Positions 48,095 to 60,015 of a DNA stretch of 64,000 nt are shown one piece after another (position 1 is the first letter of the stretch; each line of letters starts with the position of its first letter). The position numbers and the translations under genes are program-made. The DNA lies in NCBI GenBank assembly GCA_030280995.1, contig JASXTE010000013.1, forward strand, positions 13,357,501-13,421,500. The letters run 5' to 3'. The notes under the pieces were generated by a model. The model was not told the DNA's origin. It searched no databases and worked only from the letters and a program-made list of their open reading frames with translations. This DNA is from Hemileia vastatrix. Lineage: Eukaryota > Basidiomycota > Pucciniomycetes > Pucciniales > Zaghouaniaceae.

Positions 48095-51045
48095 TGTGAA
48101 GCAATTATTGCAGGGTCCAATTTTACACCAAACATGGTCAGAATGTCATTACCCATAATAAACCAATTGTTCAAATTATCATTTCTCATGACAACAAATT
48201 CACAAACAGCTCTGACAAAACCACCATTATGTTTGAAGAATACAGTGGCTTTGTATTTGCCAATGGGACACAAAATAGAGCCACAACCTCTCCATTTTTC
48301 ACATGACATAGGTAATAATTTACCCATATAATCTTTATCCACTGAAGCCAGTGCCTTTTCAGACACCACACTTCCTCCAGCACCAGATTCAAGAACAACC
48401 TCAACATTTTTACCATTAATGATAACTGGTGCCTTCAAAGGGGATATGGATATAGAGCTGTCAGTAATATCTTTAATGATTTCAGAATTTTCTACTGAAG
48501 ATAAATCTAAATTACACTACTCAGAAATATTGTCTAAATATTGCACATCTTGTTCCAACATTAAGACATCCTTAAGGGAGTCATTTTCATAGGAGATATT
48601 ACTGTCACAGTCACTTGAAGAATCCTTGAGATCAACATCAGAATCCTCAGTGTCTGCAGTTTTTTCAACAAGATGAATTTTCTTGTCACACACATGGCCC
48701 TTCTGAAAAGGTTTGTTACATTTAAAACAAGTATTAGTTGCATATTTTTTGGGTGCAACTGGGGCAGAGGGTTTACCAGGTTTTTCTGGAGGTCTGGTAG
48801 AGGGCTTACTCTGATCATGATAAGATTTCTTAGGATAATTCTTTGGCTCATATCTATGGTTAAGTAATACTTCATTACAGATATTAATAAAAGAAGAATG
48901 TTCCTTTACATGCTCAGCTCTAGCCACAATTAAATCCCTTAGAGAATTTGGTAATTTATAAAGAATTTTATCTCTCCAAATATCATAATCCATTTTTGGA
49001 TCAATAGCTCTCAGGATTTTTGTTACTTTCATAAGAAAAACAACTGGTTTATCAACAGAGGAAGAGATATATTTAGAGTTCTCATACAATCTCTGTTGAG
49101 CCAATCTAAATTTTGAGCCACCAAACTGATTCTCAATCAAGGTTTTCCATTCATTCCATGTATAGTGGATATCATCCAATAAAACAGATTCATACCACAT
49201 TAATGCTACATTGGAGAATAAAGAAATTAACTTAGAAACAATTTCTTCATCTGGTAATTTATATGAAATCTTCAAATTATCAATTCTTTGGATAAAGTGT
49301 TGCCAATCAGATGAAGAATCACCATCAAAGGTAGGGTATTGGTCCAGTTTAGGCCAGTTTTTATTACTGCTAGGGTGGTCAGACTTATTGTTTGAATTAT
49401 TCAAGGTAATCAATTCTTGAGGTCTTGAAAGGTGTTCAGATATTTCATTACTGACAGAGGCAGATGGCTCATTGTGAGTATCAAAATAATTTTTGTTTGA
49501 AGCACCAGACTTCACAGAGAAGTTATCAACTGGTTTAATTGGGGCATTACAAGTGAGAGAAGAAACACCCTGTTCAGGCTGTCTATTTTTATAATTAACA
49601 GAAAGTTTAGTATTATTTCTTAACTCATCACAATTTTCATCATGAATAGCTTGTAATGTAGAAACCTTTTTCTCAAGATCAGATAATTTATTCCTTAATT
49701 CAGGGATATAAGATAGTTGATAATTAATTTTAGCAATAGATAGACAATTTCTGTCCTCTTCTACTGAGCATTTATTACTCAAATTCTGGAAATAAATTTT
49801 CAATTTTCTTAATTCACTGTGCAGAAGCTTATTTTCATTTTTCAAGGATGTATTTTCATCCATGAGTGGCTTCATATCATTGATAAGTTTATTAAGATGA
49901 TTATTTTTATCAGAGAGTGATCTGTGATCATTTCTAATGGACTTTTTCTGAGAAAGGAAGGTATTTAAAGTATCTTTCAAATTGAAATAAGCTGTGTCCT
50001 GGACAGAAGAACTCACTTTGCAGTGTAAATGTAAATTATTTAATCTATCATTCTCATGTTTTAATAAATCTCTTAAAATTTTATCTTTGATAACATTAAT
50101 ATCAGGAGAACCTTTCAATATTTCTTCAGAAGTTTTCTCAAGTAAAACATAAATATCAGGAGCAACAGAATCATTTTTGATTGCAAGAGAAGGATTAACT
50201 AAAGAAGTAGAGGTCAAATGTAATGGTACATCAAAAGAAAGTTTGCTAATAACATCATTAGGGCTACTAATTACAGGAAGTTGTCTTTTAATAAGTTTAA
50301 CTGTTCTTTCACCATAGTCAATAGGATTACCTGTAGAAGAATTCTTATTAGTATAAATACCAAAATGTTTATCAACCAAATCACTTACCATGGCAGAAGA
50401 GGAAACTTCCCCTGTGCCTTCTTTCTTCTGCCTCCCTGATAAGGATGGGGCTGAGGAGATGGATGGTAGGTTTGTGTCCTGGAAGGGCCAGGGTGTTGAG
50501 CTGGTTGTTGAGCATTCTGCTGGTAATGGCTCATCAAGTAATCCCAGTTCCACTGTTCCACTTGTAGAGTGTTTTGATTTTGGGTGGAGGAGCTGGGGGA
50601 CTGAGAAGGTTGAGCCTGAAACTGAGGCTGACTGGGAGGCAACTGAGGAGGGGCCTGGGCCTGATTTTTGATCCTGAGTTCCTGAACTTGATCCCACAAG
50701 GTGTCTACTTTTGCCTTCTATTTCATGTTTTCTGTCTTCAGTTCTTTGATGTGACTGGACAGATTGCTGATTTGCTGGGACAGAGGAAGTTTTTTTATTC
50801 TGAAGCCTTTTGGAAGACCTTCTTGAGGTACTAGAGGTTTTACTTCCTTCTGTTGTGCTGGGAGAAGGGGGTTTGATTTGTTTACTTCTCCTTTCATTTC
50901 CACATCCTGAATTATGTGAATTTTTCTTGTTAGCATAAGATTTTTTATGTGCAACTTTAGAAGAATTCACAGTATCAGCATCATAATCAATTTCAATTTC
51001 ATCCACATTCAAATTTTCAATGGTTTCACTCAATTTGTAAGACAT
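48085..51045 (-). pseudogene. Element 2 Gag-protease with one in-frame TAG
   Basis: 842 codons from MSYKLSET (51045) to TAG at 48517, then the same frame to 48085. Residues 1-300 are Ser/Pro/Lys-rich. About 330-480 is a strong heptad-like coiled coil. About 563-735 is capsid-like (WPKLDQYPTFDG, then WQHFIQRIDNL, IDPKMDYDIW). The zinc knuckle CFKCNKPFQKGHVC is at 773-786. Beyond the stop, the protease shows VVLESGAGGSVVSEKAL, with Glu where the catalytic Asp of DSG should be. The TAG stands where element 3 has GAG (ISEECV). A second long frame overlaps residues 30-220. Confidence 0.88.
50385..50954 (-). CDS. Overlapping frame inside element 2 gag, with one stop
   Basis: A second reading frame over the N-terminal third of gag reads MHIKNLMLTRKIHI at 50954 and ends KFPLLPW at 50385, with a single TAG near 50718 (ENMK, stop, KAKVD). 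The middle is Pro/Gln-rich (APPQLPPSQPQFQAQPSQ). The same frame is fully open in element 3 (54299-54889) and ends in the same residues. Whether it is translated is unknown. No independent signal for its start is visible. Confidence 0.4.
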
Positions 51046-51976
51046 GTTTTATCTGTGGGATAAAAAAAATCAAGTGGTTAATATAAAATCACTGATTCAA
51101 AAGGTAATTAATTATTGTTCTTTATTATACTGTTTAATTTTGAAATCACAAAAATGATAATAAAAATAAAATTGATTTAATTTAATAATTTATTATTTCA
51201 ATTGGATAATAAAATTTATTTAAAATTTCAAAATCTTTAAGCAATAAGGTTTATTTATTATTATTTTGAATTTATCAACAATAAACAATTTATTATTATT
51301 AGAAAAAAAAATTTCAAAGTAATAATAAAATAATTTATTATTTTAAATCCTAAAAACAATAAAGAAAAAGTATTATTTTGAAATAATCAAACTTTAATTT
51401 ATTATGTTAAATTTATTAAAACAATAAAAATTTAAATTTAAAGATTATTATTTATGTTATAAAACAATAATCAATAATAGAATTAAATTTGGTACTAAAT
51501 ACACTGAGTATTATTATTGTCAACCAAAAATAATTAATAATATTTATTGGGACTAAGTATAAAATACTATTTTGGTCAACCAATAATAACAAATATTTAA
51601 GATAATTAATTAAAAAATTTAAATAAAATAAATGGCTTCTAGGACTAAGATATATACTCTATTATGGTCAACTAGGAATAAAAAAAAATATGATGGCTTA
51701 CACTCAGTGTTCCAGCAATTAAGCCAAAAACACTGTTATTGCAATAAAAAATCTAGTATAATAGTTGAAAGTGGCAGATATTGACTTACAGTAGTGATAG
51801 TTAAATAACTTACAATATATAGGACTTTAAAAAATATATAAACTTTATATTTAGTTCCCCGGTTCGATTCACGGTCACAGAAAAAGTTCACCTTTTCGCG
51901 CAAGTGGTCCGTGCGTTTTGACGTTTGTTCATAATGGTTGTCAAGCTTCGATTTGTCATTTGGAAAGGCCCTCAAG
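51046..51976 (-). other. Element 2 5' leader
   Basis: About 930 bp between 5' LTR and gag, AT-rich except the first 130 bp. There a segment (51855-51880, GTGACCGTGAATCGAACC on the minus strand) looks like the complement of a tRNA 3' half. It matches element 3 at 53618-53646. Confidence 0.6.
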
Positions 51977-52290
51977 TATCTGTGCGGTTGTCTAGAAGAT
52001 GGAAGAAGAAAGAAGAAAAAGGAAAAAAGGACATAAGAAGACAAAGAATGGAAAGAGGAAAAGAGGGAAGGACACAAATAAGGGATAAGGATCTAATATA
52101 TAAGGTGAGTAGTCTTAATATTATTGTAATGTAAGTATTTTAAATTCAATGCGCAACAGTCAATTATTATTTTTTAATGTTCTTACCGCAACCTTAAGAT
52201 TTTGTATATAGTATTTAATTATTTTATTTCAACTAAAATGTATTACTAGTTAAAAGAAAAAGAATTAATACGTGTATAAAAATATATAAG
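51977..52290 (-). repeat. Element 2 5' LTR, 3'-end part (left of nested insertion)
   Basis: 314 bp beginning TATCTGTGCGGTTGTCTAG on the plus strand, equivalent to TATCGGCGTGGTCGTCTAG at 43750. It is interrupted at 52290 by element 3 and continues at 62658. Confidence 0.9.
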
Positions 52291-53530
52291 TGTCAGCCAG
52301 GCTATTCCAGGAGTCCAGTAAATGATATGTTAACTTACAGGACCTGAAAGAGGGCGTATGAATTATATTTAATGTATATAAATTAATATTTTATTGCATA
52401 ATAAAATTATATAAATATCTTATTACATTTAAGTGTTATATTGATTTTATTGTTTATATAAATTTTATACATTTAAATTAAACATAATATATTTTATATT
52501 CTACAAATAATGGTGCATTTTTATGTATTTAATAATTATAAATTAATATTTAATTAATTGAAAATATATATTATAATTATAAGTGTAAAATTGACTTATA
52601 ATAAAATTAAATTAATTATTTACATTTATATATTAAATTACATATTTCATATAGTATTAAAAAATAAGTAATGACGCTTTTTTTGACCCTTAATTGTGTC
52701 AGGAAGAAAATTAAATAAATTATAATACTTATTTTATAAAATAGTATTATAATTTCGCAAATTAATTTAATTAATTGTTTCAGTTAACTAGTATTTAACT
52801 ACATAAGTGAAAACAATTAAATTATATAAATTTATGCTGAATTAAATTCATTGCATACCTTGTTGTGTCAAAACATGTCAATTGTTTCACTTAGAAATAC
52901 TGAAAACAGATTGTATTACTTGTTTTGATTTGTTTTTCCCATAGTTATTAGATCACATAGTTTTTTAGTTACTTATTAATCTATAGAAACTAATTTGGGG
53001 AATTTGGGATGGGAATTTTACAGTCTTAATTGGAATACTTGTTATTTTTCGTATATTTTTCTCTTAGTTACTATGTTACAAATGTCTACTCTTATCTTTT
53101 TGTTTTACGTCATTACTCTTTTGTATATAGTCATTTGTAGCGCTTCAGGGGACCATTGCCTATAAAAGGGCCTTGGATAATCCCCTGTAGAGGCATCACT
53201 TACTATATACTCAACAATTTAACATATTTTATTATAAACGTTTGATTATTATTTTTATTAGTATTACAAATCTAATTTAAATTTTATATAACAAATTAAA
53301 GGTTGCAATAAGTCTGATAGTAATTACAGTGCTTGCCGCGCAGAACCCTTACTTGAAATAATAATATTATTAATAAAACCTCATCTTTTGTCACCTCTCA
53401 AGATACTCGTCGTTGGTTTCCTTTTAAATAAATTAAATAATATCTTACCTCTTGTTTTCTTTTTATCTTCTCCTTGTCCTCCTCCTTTTCTCCCTTTTTC
53501 TTCTTCTCTCTTCTAGACGACTGACTGACA
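52291..53530 (+). repeat. Element 3 5' LTR
   Basis: 1240 bp, TGTCAGCCAGG...GACTGACA. TATA-like TATAAAAGGG at 53161. The 3' part has a CT-rich run then CTTCTAGACGAC, the same signature as in the other LTRs here. Confidence 0.93.
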
Positions 53531-54219
53531 ACTGGGGACCTTTCCAAACAACGACAACGATACCAAGCCTGGAGACGAACGACAAACGCACAGACCACCT
53601 AGCAAAAAAGAAACTTTTGCCGCGACCGTGTTTCGAACTTGGGTTCAATATATTAGGTTTATATTATTTTCATTCTTATATTATTTTGAAGTGATTTTTC
53701 GATCACTATAGCAAGTTCACCTTTGCACCTCTCACTCATATTACTATATTTTTACTGCAATAACAGTGATTGTGGCTTAATTGCTGATTCACTGAGTGTA
53801 AGTGTTCAATTATAATTTTTTTTTTCCTAGTTAACCATTATAGAGTGTTAAATCCTCTTATTCCTAGAAGAATTAACATTATTATTAATCCAAATTGAAT
53901 TATTAAATTAATTTTTTTTTTATTAATTACTGTTAATTTTGGTTGACTTGAAAGTACTTTGTGCTTGGTCCCAAATATATTGCCATATTTAATATTGGTA
54001 ATTAATTGGTTGAATTAACTTGATTGTTTATTCCCAATTTAACCTTGCAATCCATTTTATTAATTAATTTTTTACAATTATTACTTTATATTAAAAATTT
54101 CTTTTTATATAATTTAATTAATTAAAAATTTTTTATTTATTTTTGGAGCAATTATTAACTAACTTTTATTAATTTTTTTTAAGAAGTTAATTAATCTTCC
54201 CACTATTATTTCCAACAAT
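53531..54219 (+). other. Element 3 5' leader with tRNA-like segment
   Basis: No canonical TGG-starting PBS adjoins the LTR. About 90 bp in, GCCGCGACCGTGTTTCGAAC (53619-53638) resembles the complement of a tRNA T-arm plus acceptor end, and element 2 has a related segment in the same place. The rest is AT-rich. Confidence 0.55.
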
Positions 54220-57080
54220 TTGGCTGAAAAAATGGATAACATGCAAGTGGATTTAATTGAAATTGACTATGATGCTGATACTGTGAGTTCTTCTAAAGTT
54301 GAACATAAAAAATCTTATTCTAACACAAAAAATTCACATACTTCAGGATGTGGAAATGACAGGAGAAGTAAACAAACCAAACCCCCTTCCCCCAGCACAA
54401 CAGAAGGAAGTAAAGCCTCTAGTACCTCAAGAAGGTCTTCCAAAAGGATTCAAAATAAAAAAGCTTCATCTACCACAAAAAATCAGCAACCTGTCCAGTC
54501 ATATAAAAGAGCTGAAGACAGAAAACATGAGGTACAAAGCAAAAGTAGACACCTTGTGGGATCCGGTTCAAGAACTCAGGAACCAAAATCAGGCCCAGGC
54601 CCCTCCTCAGTTGCCTCCCAATCAGCCTCAGTTTCAGGCTCAACCTTCACAGCCACCCAGCTCAACCATCCAAAATCCAAATACTATGGAAGTAGAGCAA
54701 TGGAAATTGGATTATCTAATAAGTCACTACCAAAAGAATGTGCAAAACCCTCCTCCTCATCAGCCTGGCACATCAAGAACACCCAATTTCCATCCACCTC
54801 CTCATCCCTACCAACAAAGCAGGAGAAAGAAGGCCCAAGCACAATCCCAAACTCAGTCTCAAGGGAAGTTTCCTCCTCTGCCATGGTAAGTAATTTGGTT
54901 GATAGTCACTTGGGTATGTTTTCTAATAAAACTTCTTCTGCAGGTAATATTATTGAACATGGTGAAAGAACAGTTGAACCTGTTAAAAGACAGCTTCCTG
55001 TAACTAGTAGCCCTATTGATGTAATTAGCAAATTGTCATTTGATGAACCTTTACATTTAACTTCTACTTCTTTAATTAATCCTTCTCTTGCAATTAAAAA
55101 TAATTCTTTTCCCCCTGAAATCTATACCTTAATTGAAAGAACTTCTGAGGAAATATTGAAAGATACCCTTGATTTTAATGTTGTGAAAGACAAACATTTG
55201 AGAGATGTGTTAATCCATGAAAATGATAGATTAAATAATTTACACTTGCAATGTAAAGTGAGTTCTTCTGTACAAGATACAGCTTATTTAAAAATCAAAG
55301 AAACCTTGAATATTGTTCTTAGTCAACAAAAAAAATAAGAAGTGACCATAGAGCTATCTCAGATAGAAATATCAATCTACATAAGACCTTGAGTGAATTG
55401 AAACCCCTTATTGAAGAAAATTATTCATTAAAAAATGAAATAAAATCTCTGAAAAATGAGTTTAAAAAGCTAAAAAATGATTTCCATGCACCAAGAACCA
55501 AACACACAGTTTCTGAGGACAGAAATGTTCTATCTCTTGCAAAAGTAAATGACCAGATGTCTGAAATTCCCAGAATAAGGAACTATGTGTCTGACCTGCA
55601 GGAAAAATTCTCAACCTTAACCATCAATAATGAATTGAATGAGAATGCTGTCAATAAGCTGCATAAAAATAAAGGAAAAAAACCTGAGCAAAGTTCATTC
55701 TTTCTTCCTCATATTTCAAACATTAAACAAACTGACAATGAGTCTGTAAAATCTTTTGCTACTAGCAAAAAGTCTTGTGATGGTCATGCACCAGCTGTTT
55801 CTGTAAATAATGAAATTTCTGAACACCTGGCCAAACTTCAGGAATTATTAATAATGAATAATTCAAGCCAAAAAGTGGACCATCCCAGTAGTCAGAAAAA
55901 TTGGCCTAAGTTAGACCAATATCCTACCTTTGATGGTTATTCTTCCTCTGATTGGCAACACTTTATCCAAAGAATTGATAATTTAAAGAGATCTTATAAA
56001 CTACCTGATGAGGAAATTGTTTCTAAGCTAATTTATTTCTTTTCCAATGTAGCCTTGATGTGGTATGAATCTGTTCTTTTAGATGACAATCATTATACAT
56101 GGAATGATTGGAAATCCTTGATTGAGAATCAGTTTGGTGGTTCAAAATTCAGGTTAGCTCAACAAAGACTGTATGAGAATACTAGATATTTACCCTCCTC
56201 TGTTGAAAAGCCCATTGTTTTTCTTATGAAACTGACAAAAATCCTAAGAGCAATTGATCCAAAGATGGATTATGATATTTGGAGAGATAAAATCTTGTAT
56301 AAATTACCAAATTCTCTTAGAGATTTGATTGTGGCTAGAACTGAGCATGTAAGGGAAAATTCTTATTTTATTAATATCTATGATGAGGTACTACTCAACC
56401 ATAGATATGAACCAAAGAATTACCTTGGTAAATCTTATAATGATCAGAATAAACCTTCTACAAAGCTCCCAGAAAAATCTGGTAAACACTCTGCCCCAGT
56501 TGCACCTAAAAAATATGCAACAAATACTTGTTATAAATGTAACAAACCGTGGCAGAAGGGTCATGTTTGTGACAAGAAAATTCATCTTGTTGAACAAAAT
56601 GAAGACACTGATGAAGTTGAACTTGATGTCAATAATTCTTCCAGTGAATGTGAAAGTAATATCTCCTATGACAATGATTCTGTTAAAGATGTTTTAATGT
56701 TGGAACAAGATGTCCATTATTTAAATAATATATCTGAAGAATGTGTATTGGATTTATCTTCAGTGGAAAATGCTGAGATAATTAAAGATATTACTAACAA
56801 TTCTATACCTATATCCCCTTTGAAGGCACCTGTTATCATTAATGGTAAAAATGTTGATGTAGTTCTTGATTGTGGTGCTGGAGGAAGTGTAGTGTCTGAA
56901 AAAGCTTTAGCTTCAGTGGATAAGGAATATTTGAGTAAATTATTACCTATAACTTCTGAAAAATGGAGAGGGTATGGTTCTACCTTAATTCCTATTGGCA
57001 AAACCTCTGTATTCTTCAAATATAATGGTGGTTTTGTCAGAGCTATTTGTGAATTTGTTGTCATGAAAATTATAATTTAA
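54220..57080 (+). pseudogene. Element 3 Gag-protease, frameshifted
   Basis: It starts MAEKMDNMQVDLIEIDYD; similarity to element 2 gag begins at about EIDYDADTV. The frame ends at 55338 in a run of eight A, and the rest continues in another frame to 57080. Domains match element 2: Ser/Pro-rich head, coiled coil, capsid-like WPKLDQYPTFDG block (near 55903), zinc knuckle CYKCNKPWQKGHVC near 56530, and protease VVLDCGAGGSVVSE (Asp kept, Ser of DSG changed to Cys). A 1-nt loss near 57067 shifts the frame again, and pol residues continue to 57439 (FIMGND...EEMKITLS). Confidence 0.87.
54299..54889 (+). CDS. Overlapping 196-aa frame inside element 3 gag
   Basis: Uninterrupted from MNIKNLILTQKIHI to KFPPLPW, in a frame different from gag and wholly inside it. 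It has a short helical segment (ISNLSSHIKELKTEN), then a Pro/Gln-rich tract, then a basic QQSRRKKAQ. The element 2 counterpart (50385-50954) preserves length and most residues, with one stop. A long second frame open in two diverged copies suggests either real dual coding or a composition effect of this Pro/Ser/Gln-rich DNA. Confidence 0.45.
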   Translation: MNIKNLILTQKIHILQDVEMTGEVNKPNPLPPAQQKEVKPLVPQEGLPKGFKIKKLHLPQKISNLSSHIKELKTENMRYKAKVDTLWDPVQELRNQNQAQAPPQLPPNQPQFQAQPSQPPSSTIQNPNTMEVEQWKLDYLISHYQKNVQNPPPHQPGTSRTPNFHPPPHPYQQSRRKKAQAQSQTQSQGKFPPLPW

Positions 57081-57437
57081 GCAATTGGTTTATTATGGGA
57101 AATGATATTTCAACCATGTTTGGTGTGAAACTGGACCCAGAAAATAATTGCTTTACCTTAGGAATGAATGGCAAAAGGAAATTCAAAATTTCCTCTTCTA
57201 GAAAACTTTCTGGGCATCTGTTGAAGTATTGTAATTCACTAATCCAGTGTAAAGGCAGAAAAACAACTGAAATGGATGATTTATTAAATGAAATAAATAC
57301 TGCTTCTTTTGGTGATCAGTTGACTAGTGAACAAAAGGATTCTATTGTTGCCTCTATTACCTCTTTCCCTATAGCTTTTGCTCATGGTTCTCATGTCTTG
57401 GGAATTGTCCAGGAAGAAATGAAAATTACCTTATCCT

Positions 57438-57703
57438 AAGAACAGAGTTCACTTCCATTCACTTATATTTCTTTTTTCTCAACTCATCTCTCCAGGTAAG
57501 TCATTTTATTCTTTTTAAACAGAGTGTGAAAATAGGAGGATGAACTCTGTTCTTCGGGCGAAGAACAGAGTTCACTTCCATTCACTTATATTTCTTTTTT
57601 CTAAACTCATCTCTCCAGGTAAGTCATTTTATTCTTTTTAAACAGAGGGTGAAAATAGGAGGATGAACTCTGTTCTTTGGGCGAAGAACAGAGTTCACTT
57701 CCA
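57438..57703. repeat. Tandem array of a 123-bp unit with inverted ends
   Basis: AAGAACAGAGTTCACTTCC occurs at 57438, 57561 and 57684, exactly 123 bp apart. Each full unit ends with the complement TGAACTCTGTTCTT, so successive units meet as CTT, a 6-bp spacer (CGGGCG or TGGGCG), then AAG. The units look like small inverted-repeat elements arrayed head to tail. The array forms the left edge of the cassette that interrupts pol. Confidence 0.9.
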
Positions 57704-58026
57704 TAAAATATTAGCTGAAACATAGTTTTCAATTCTGTAAAAACACTTGTAAGTAATAGAAAAAGTCACTGATTTTTTTTATATGTAATCTGAAATTTTT
57801 TAATAAAATTATTGTATTTAAGAATTGCAATATTGTCAATCAATCTTTATTGATCAACTTAATTTAATAAAGTATTATTTAAATAAGTTGCTTCAAAAAA
57901 TACTTTGCATTGAACCTAGTTTCTAGACTTGATCTGCATTTTGGCTTAAGGAATTGTCATTACTTTAAAAGTAGTATACTTGACATATCTTATTTATATA
58001 TTAATTAATTTATGTAATTATATTGT

Positions 58027-58317
58027 ATTTTGATGACTTTCACCCTTTACTTCAATAAAATGCAGGGGAGGGTATTGCCAATTTTTTAAATCTGACATGT
58101 GAAATTGATGACTTAGAAAAATTTGGTGGTACCCACCCCTTGTTTCAATAAAATGCAGGGGAGGGCATTGCCAATTTTTTAAATCTGACATGTGAAATTG
58201 ATGACTTAGAAAAATTTGGTGGTACCCACCCCTTGTTTCAATAAAATGCAGGGGAGGGCATTGCCAATTTTTTAAATCTGACATGTGAAATTGATGACTT
58301 AGAAAAATTTAGATAAG
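58027..58317. repeat. 93-bp minisatellite, three units
   Basis: TGCAGGGGAGGG occurs at 58061, 58154 and 58247, spaced exactly 93 bp, with the surrounding unit nearly identical. As 93 is a multiple of three, the minus strand shows a repeated 31-codon frame, which I regard as incidental. Confidence 0.9.
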
Positions 58318-58473
58318 CAAACTTATTGACTAGAAAGTAAAGATAGAAAATTTTTATTATACATTCAAATTTTTGTCAAAAATAACGTACTATATTCTTT
58401 TCCTTTTATAAGTCAGCATATAAGAAAATATTACCAAAATTAAATAAATTAAATTAACTAGAAAAACAATTTA

Positions 58474-59788
58474 TCAATTGAAAAGGTCAAGTAATTTTTT
58501 AATGTCCTCATAAGATTGGCCATTTTTAACACATTCCATAATGAAATCTTTTTTTTTAAAACTCTCTTGTTTTTCCAATTCACAAGTAGCCATTTCTCTT
58601 TGAAATTGACGGTCATTTACTCTTTCCATCTGCTCTACCTCAAATTTTTTTTCTTCCAAATCTAAGGCTTGCTGATCTTTCCTTAGCATATGATCAAACT
58701 TCATCTTCTCAAAGTCAAGGGCATTATTTGCAATAGTTGATTTCGCTGAGAAAATTAAATTGAAATAAATAAATAAATGAGTTAATGATTAAGATATATA
58801 GTAAACAAAACTTACTTATATCTTTTTTTTCAAAATAATCCTCAAGGGAGCCAAATGAGCTTGTTGAAGTATTACCATGTTTTAATTGATGGTTCAAGTT
58901 CATTGAAGTTGAGGCTCGACGCTTTAGTTTGGAGTTTGAACAAGAGGCTTCAGGAAGTTCTTCTAAAGCAGCTTCTAAAGAGGTATTCACATTTCCAGAA
59001 TTGAGATTATTTAATGGAGATTGAGTTTGAGTAGGAGGAGACTAGAAAGAAAGAGAAATTCAGAGAAGAATTGAAGAAAAAACAAAAAGTAAACATACAT
59101 TTAAATTTTGGGCCTCTGAGGATTCAGATCTTCTGCGATATAATTGTTCTGCTTGATAGTTGGGATCATCTTCAGCTGAACTATGGTTAGAAGGTGGAGG
59201 GGATTGATCTTCTTCAACTAAAGGTGTGTTGGGAGGATTATAGGAAGGTTTGGATCCAGAGGGTATATGCTTAGTAGTATCGTGTAGAAACCAAGGGTTT
59301 ACATCAACTCGGGTGCCAAAAAGATTATCCATTTCCTCATAGAAAGGACACATGACATTGAGCTTTTCGGAAACAGTAGTAATTCCAATCTCCAAATCAT
59401 CATCGTCAATACCAAAGCCAGTTTCATTTACAGCATGATGAGACTTTTTATATTTTGAATGGTAACTCTTAAATCTCTCCTTCATTTGTTTAGGATTGAT
59501 ATCGATTCTCCCCCTTGTTTTCTTCCTTACTTCATTGGCCATCAACAAGTAGCCATTAACCTTTGAAGAAGGTGGACGTCCAATACGAGTGGACTTTTCA
59601 CATCCAAAACATGCTTCAAAATTTGATTTTATTTTAAGGAAGTTGATTATGATGAGATAATCATCCTTTTTAAGCTGACCTGAACCTGCCTTTGATTTTT
59701 CAGGTGTAGGGCTTGCTTTACGAGGAGACTTTTGTGACGAAGCAGATTTTTGAGTTACCTTTTGAGATTTGGAATGTCTGGGAGGCAT
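58474..59788 (-). CDS. Intact three-exon gene, SANT/Myb-like NAM-associated type
   Basis: Exon 1 runs 59788 to 59099 (MPPRHSKSQ start; an upstream in-frame ATG lies at 59809), exon 2 59041 to 58816, exon 3 58745 to 58474. Both introns have GT-AG ends (GTATGT...TCTAG and GTAAGT...CTCAG) and join in phase, giving about 395 residues with no stop. It has a basic Ser/Lys head, then DDYLIIINFLKI...GRPPSSKVNGYLLMANEVRK...INPKQMKERFKSYHSKYKKS, which resembles the trihelix/Myb-like part of NAM-associated proteins abundant in rust genomes. The C-terminus is a charged coiled coil (EEKKFEVEQMERVNDRQF) ending YEDIKKLLDLFN. DNA binding is likely; the cellular role is unknown. Myb-like proteins are also the second gene of PIF/Harbinger transposons. 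Confidence 0.8.
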
Positions 59789-60015
59789 TATGAAACTGGC
59801 ACATAACAAGAAAAAAGATTAAAAAGTAGAAGAAATAAGTAAAAAAGAATGTAAACATGCCTGGTCAAAATATTGAAAATGTCAGGAAGGGGTGTGTGCC
59901 GAGGATTGATGGGTAGGTAGCGAGGAAGGTCAGTGTGTCACATGTGACAGGGATGGGGTAAGAAAGGAAGGGATGTTTTGTGGCCAAAATGTGGTTGTGA
60001 AAAAAAACGGGAAAA

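Noticed and set aside
53618..53646. Complete tRNA gene
   Set aside because: Only a T-arm and acceptor-like part can be matched; no D-arm or anticodon arm is present on either side.
54886..54943. Possible intron in gag (GTAAGT...CTGCAG, 58 bp; equivalent in element 2)
   Set aside because: The gag frame is open through it in both elements, and removing it joins neither open frame sensibly.
57438..57703. CRISPR-like array
   Set aside because: Repeats are long inverted-repeat units with 6-bp junctions, no unique spacers, and the genome is eukaryotic.
58018..58284. Minus-strand frame with a 31-residue repeat
   Set aside because: It is produced by the 93-bp minisatellite having a length divisible by three; no other coding sign.
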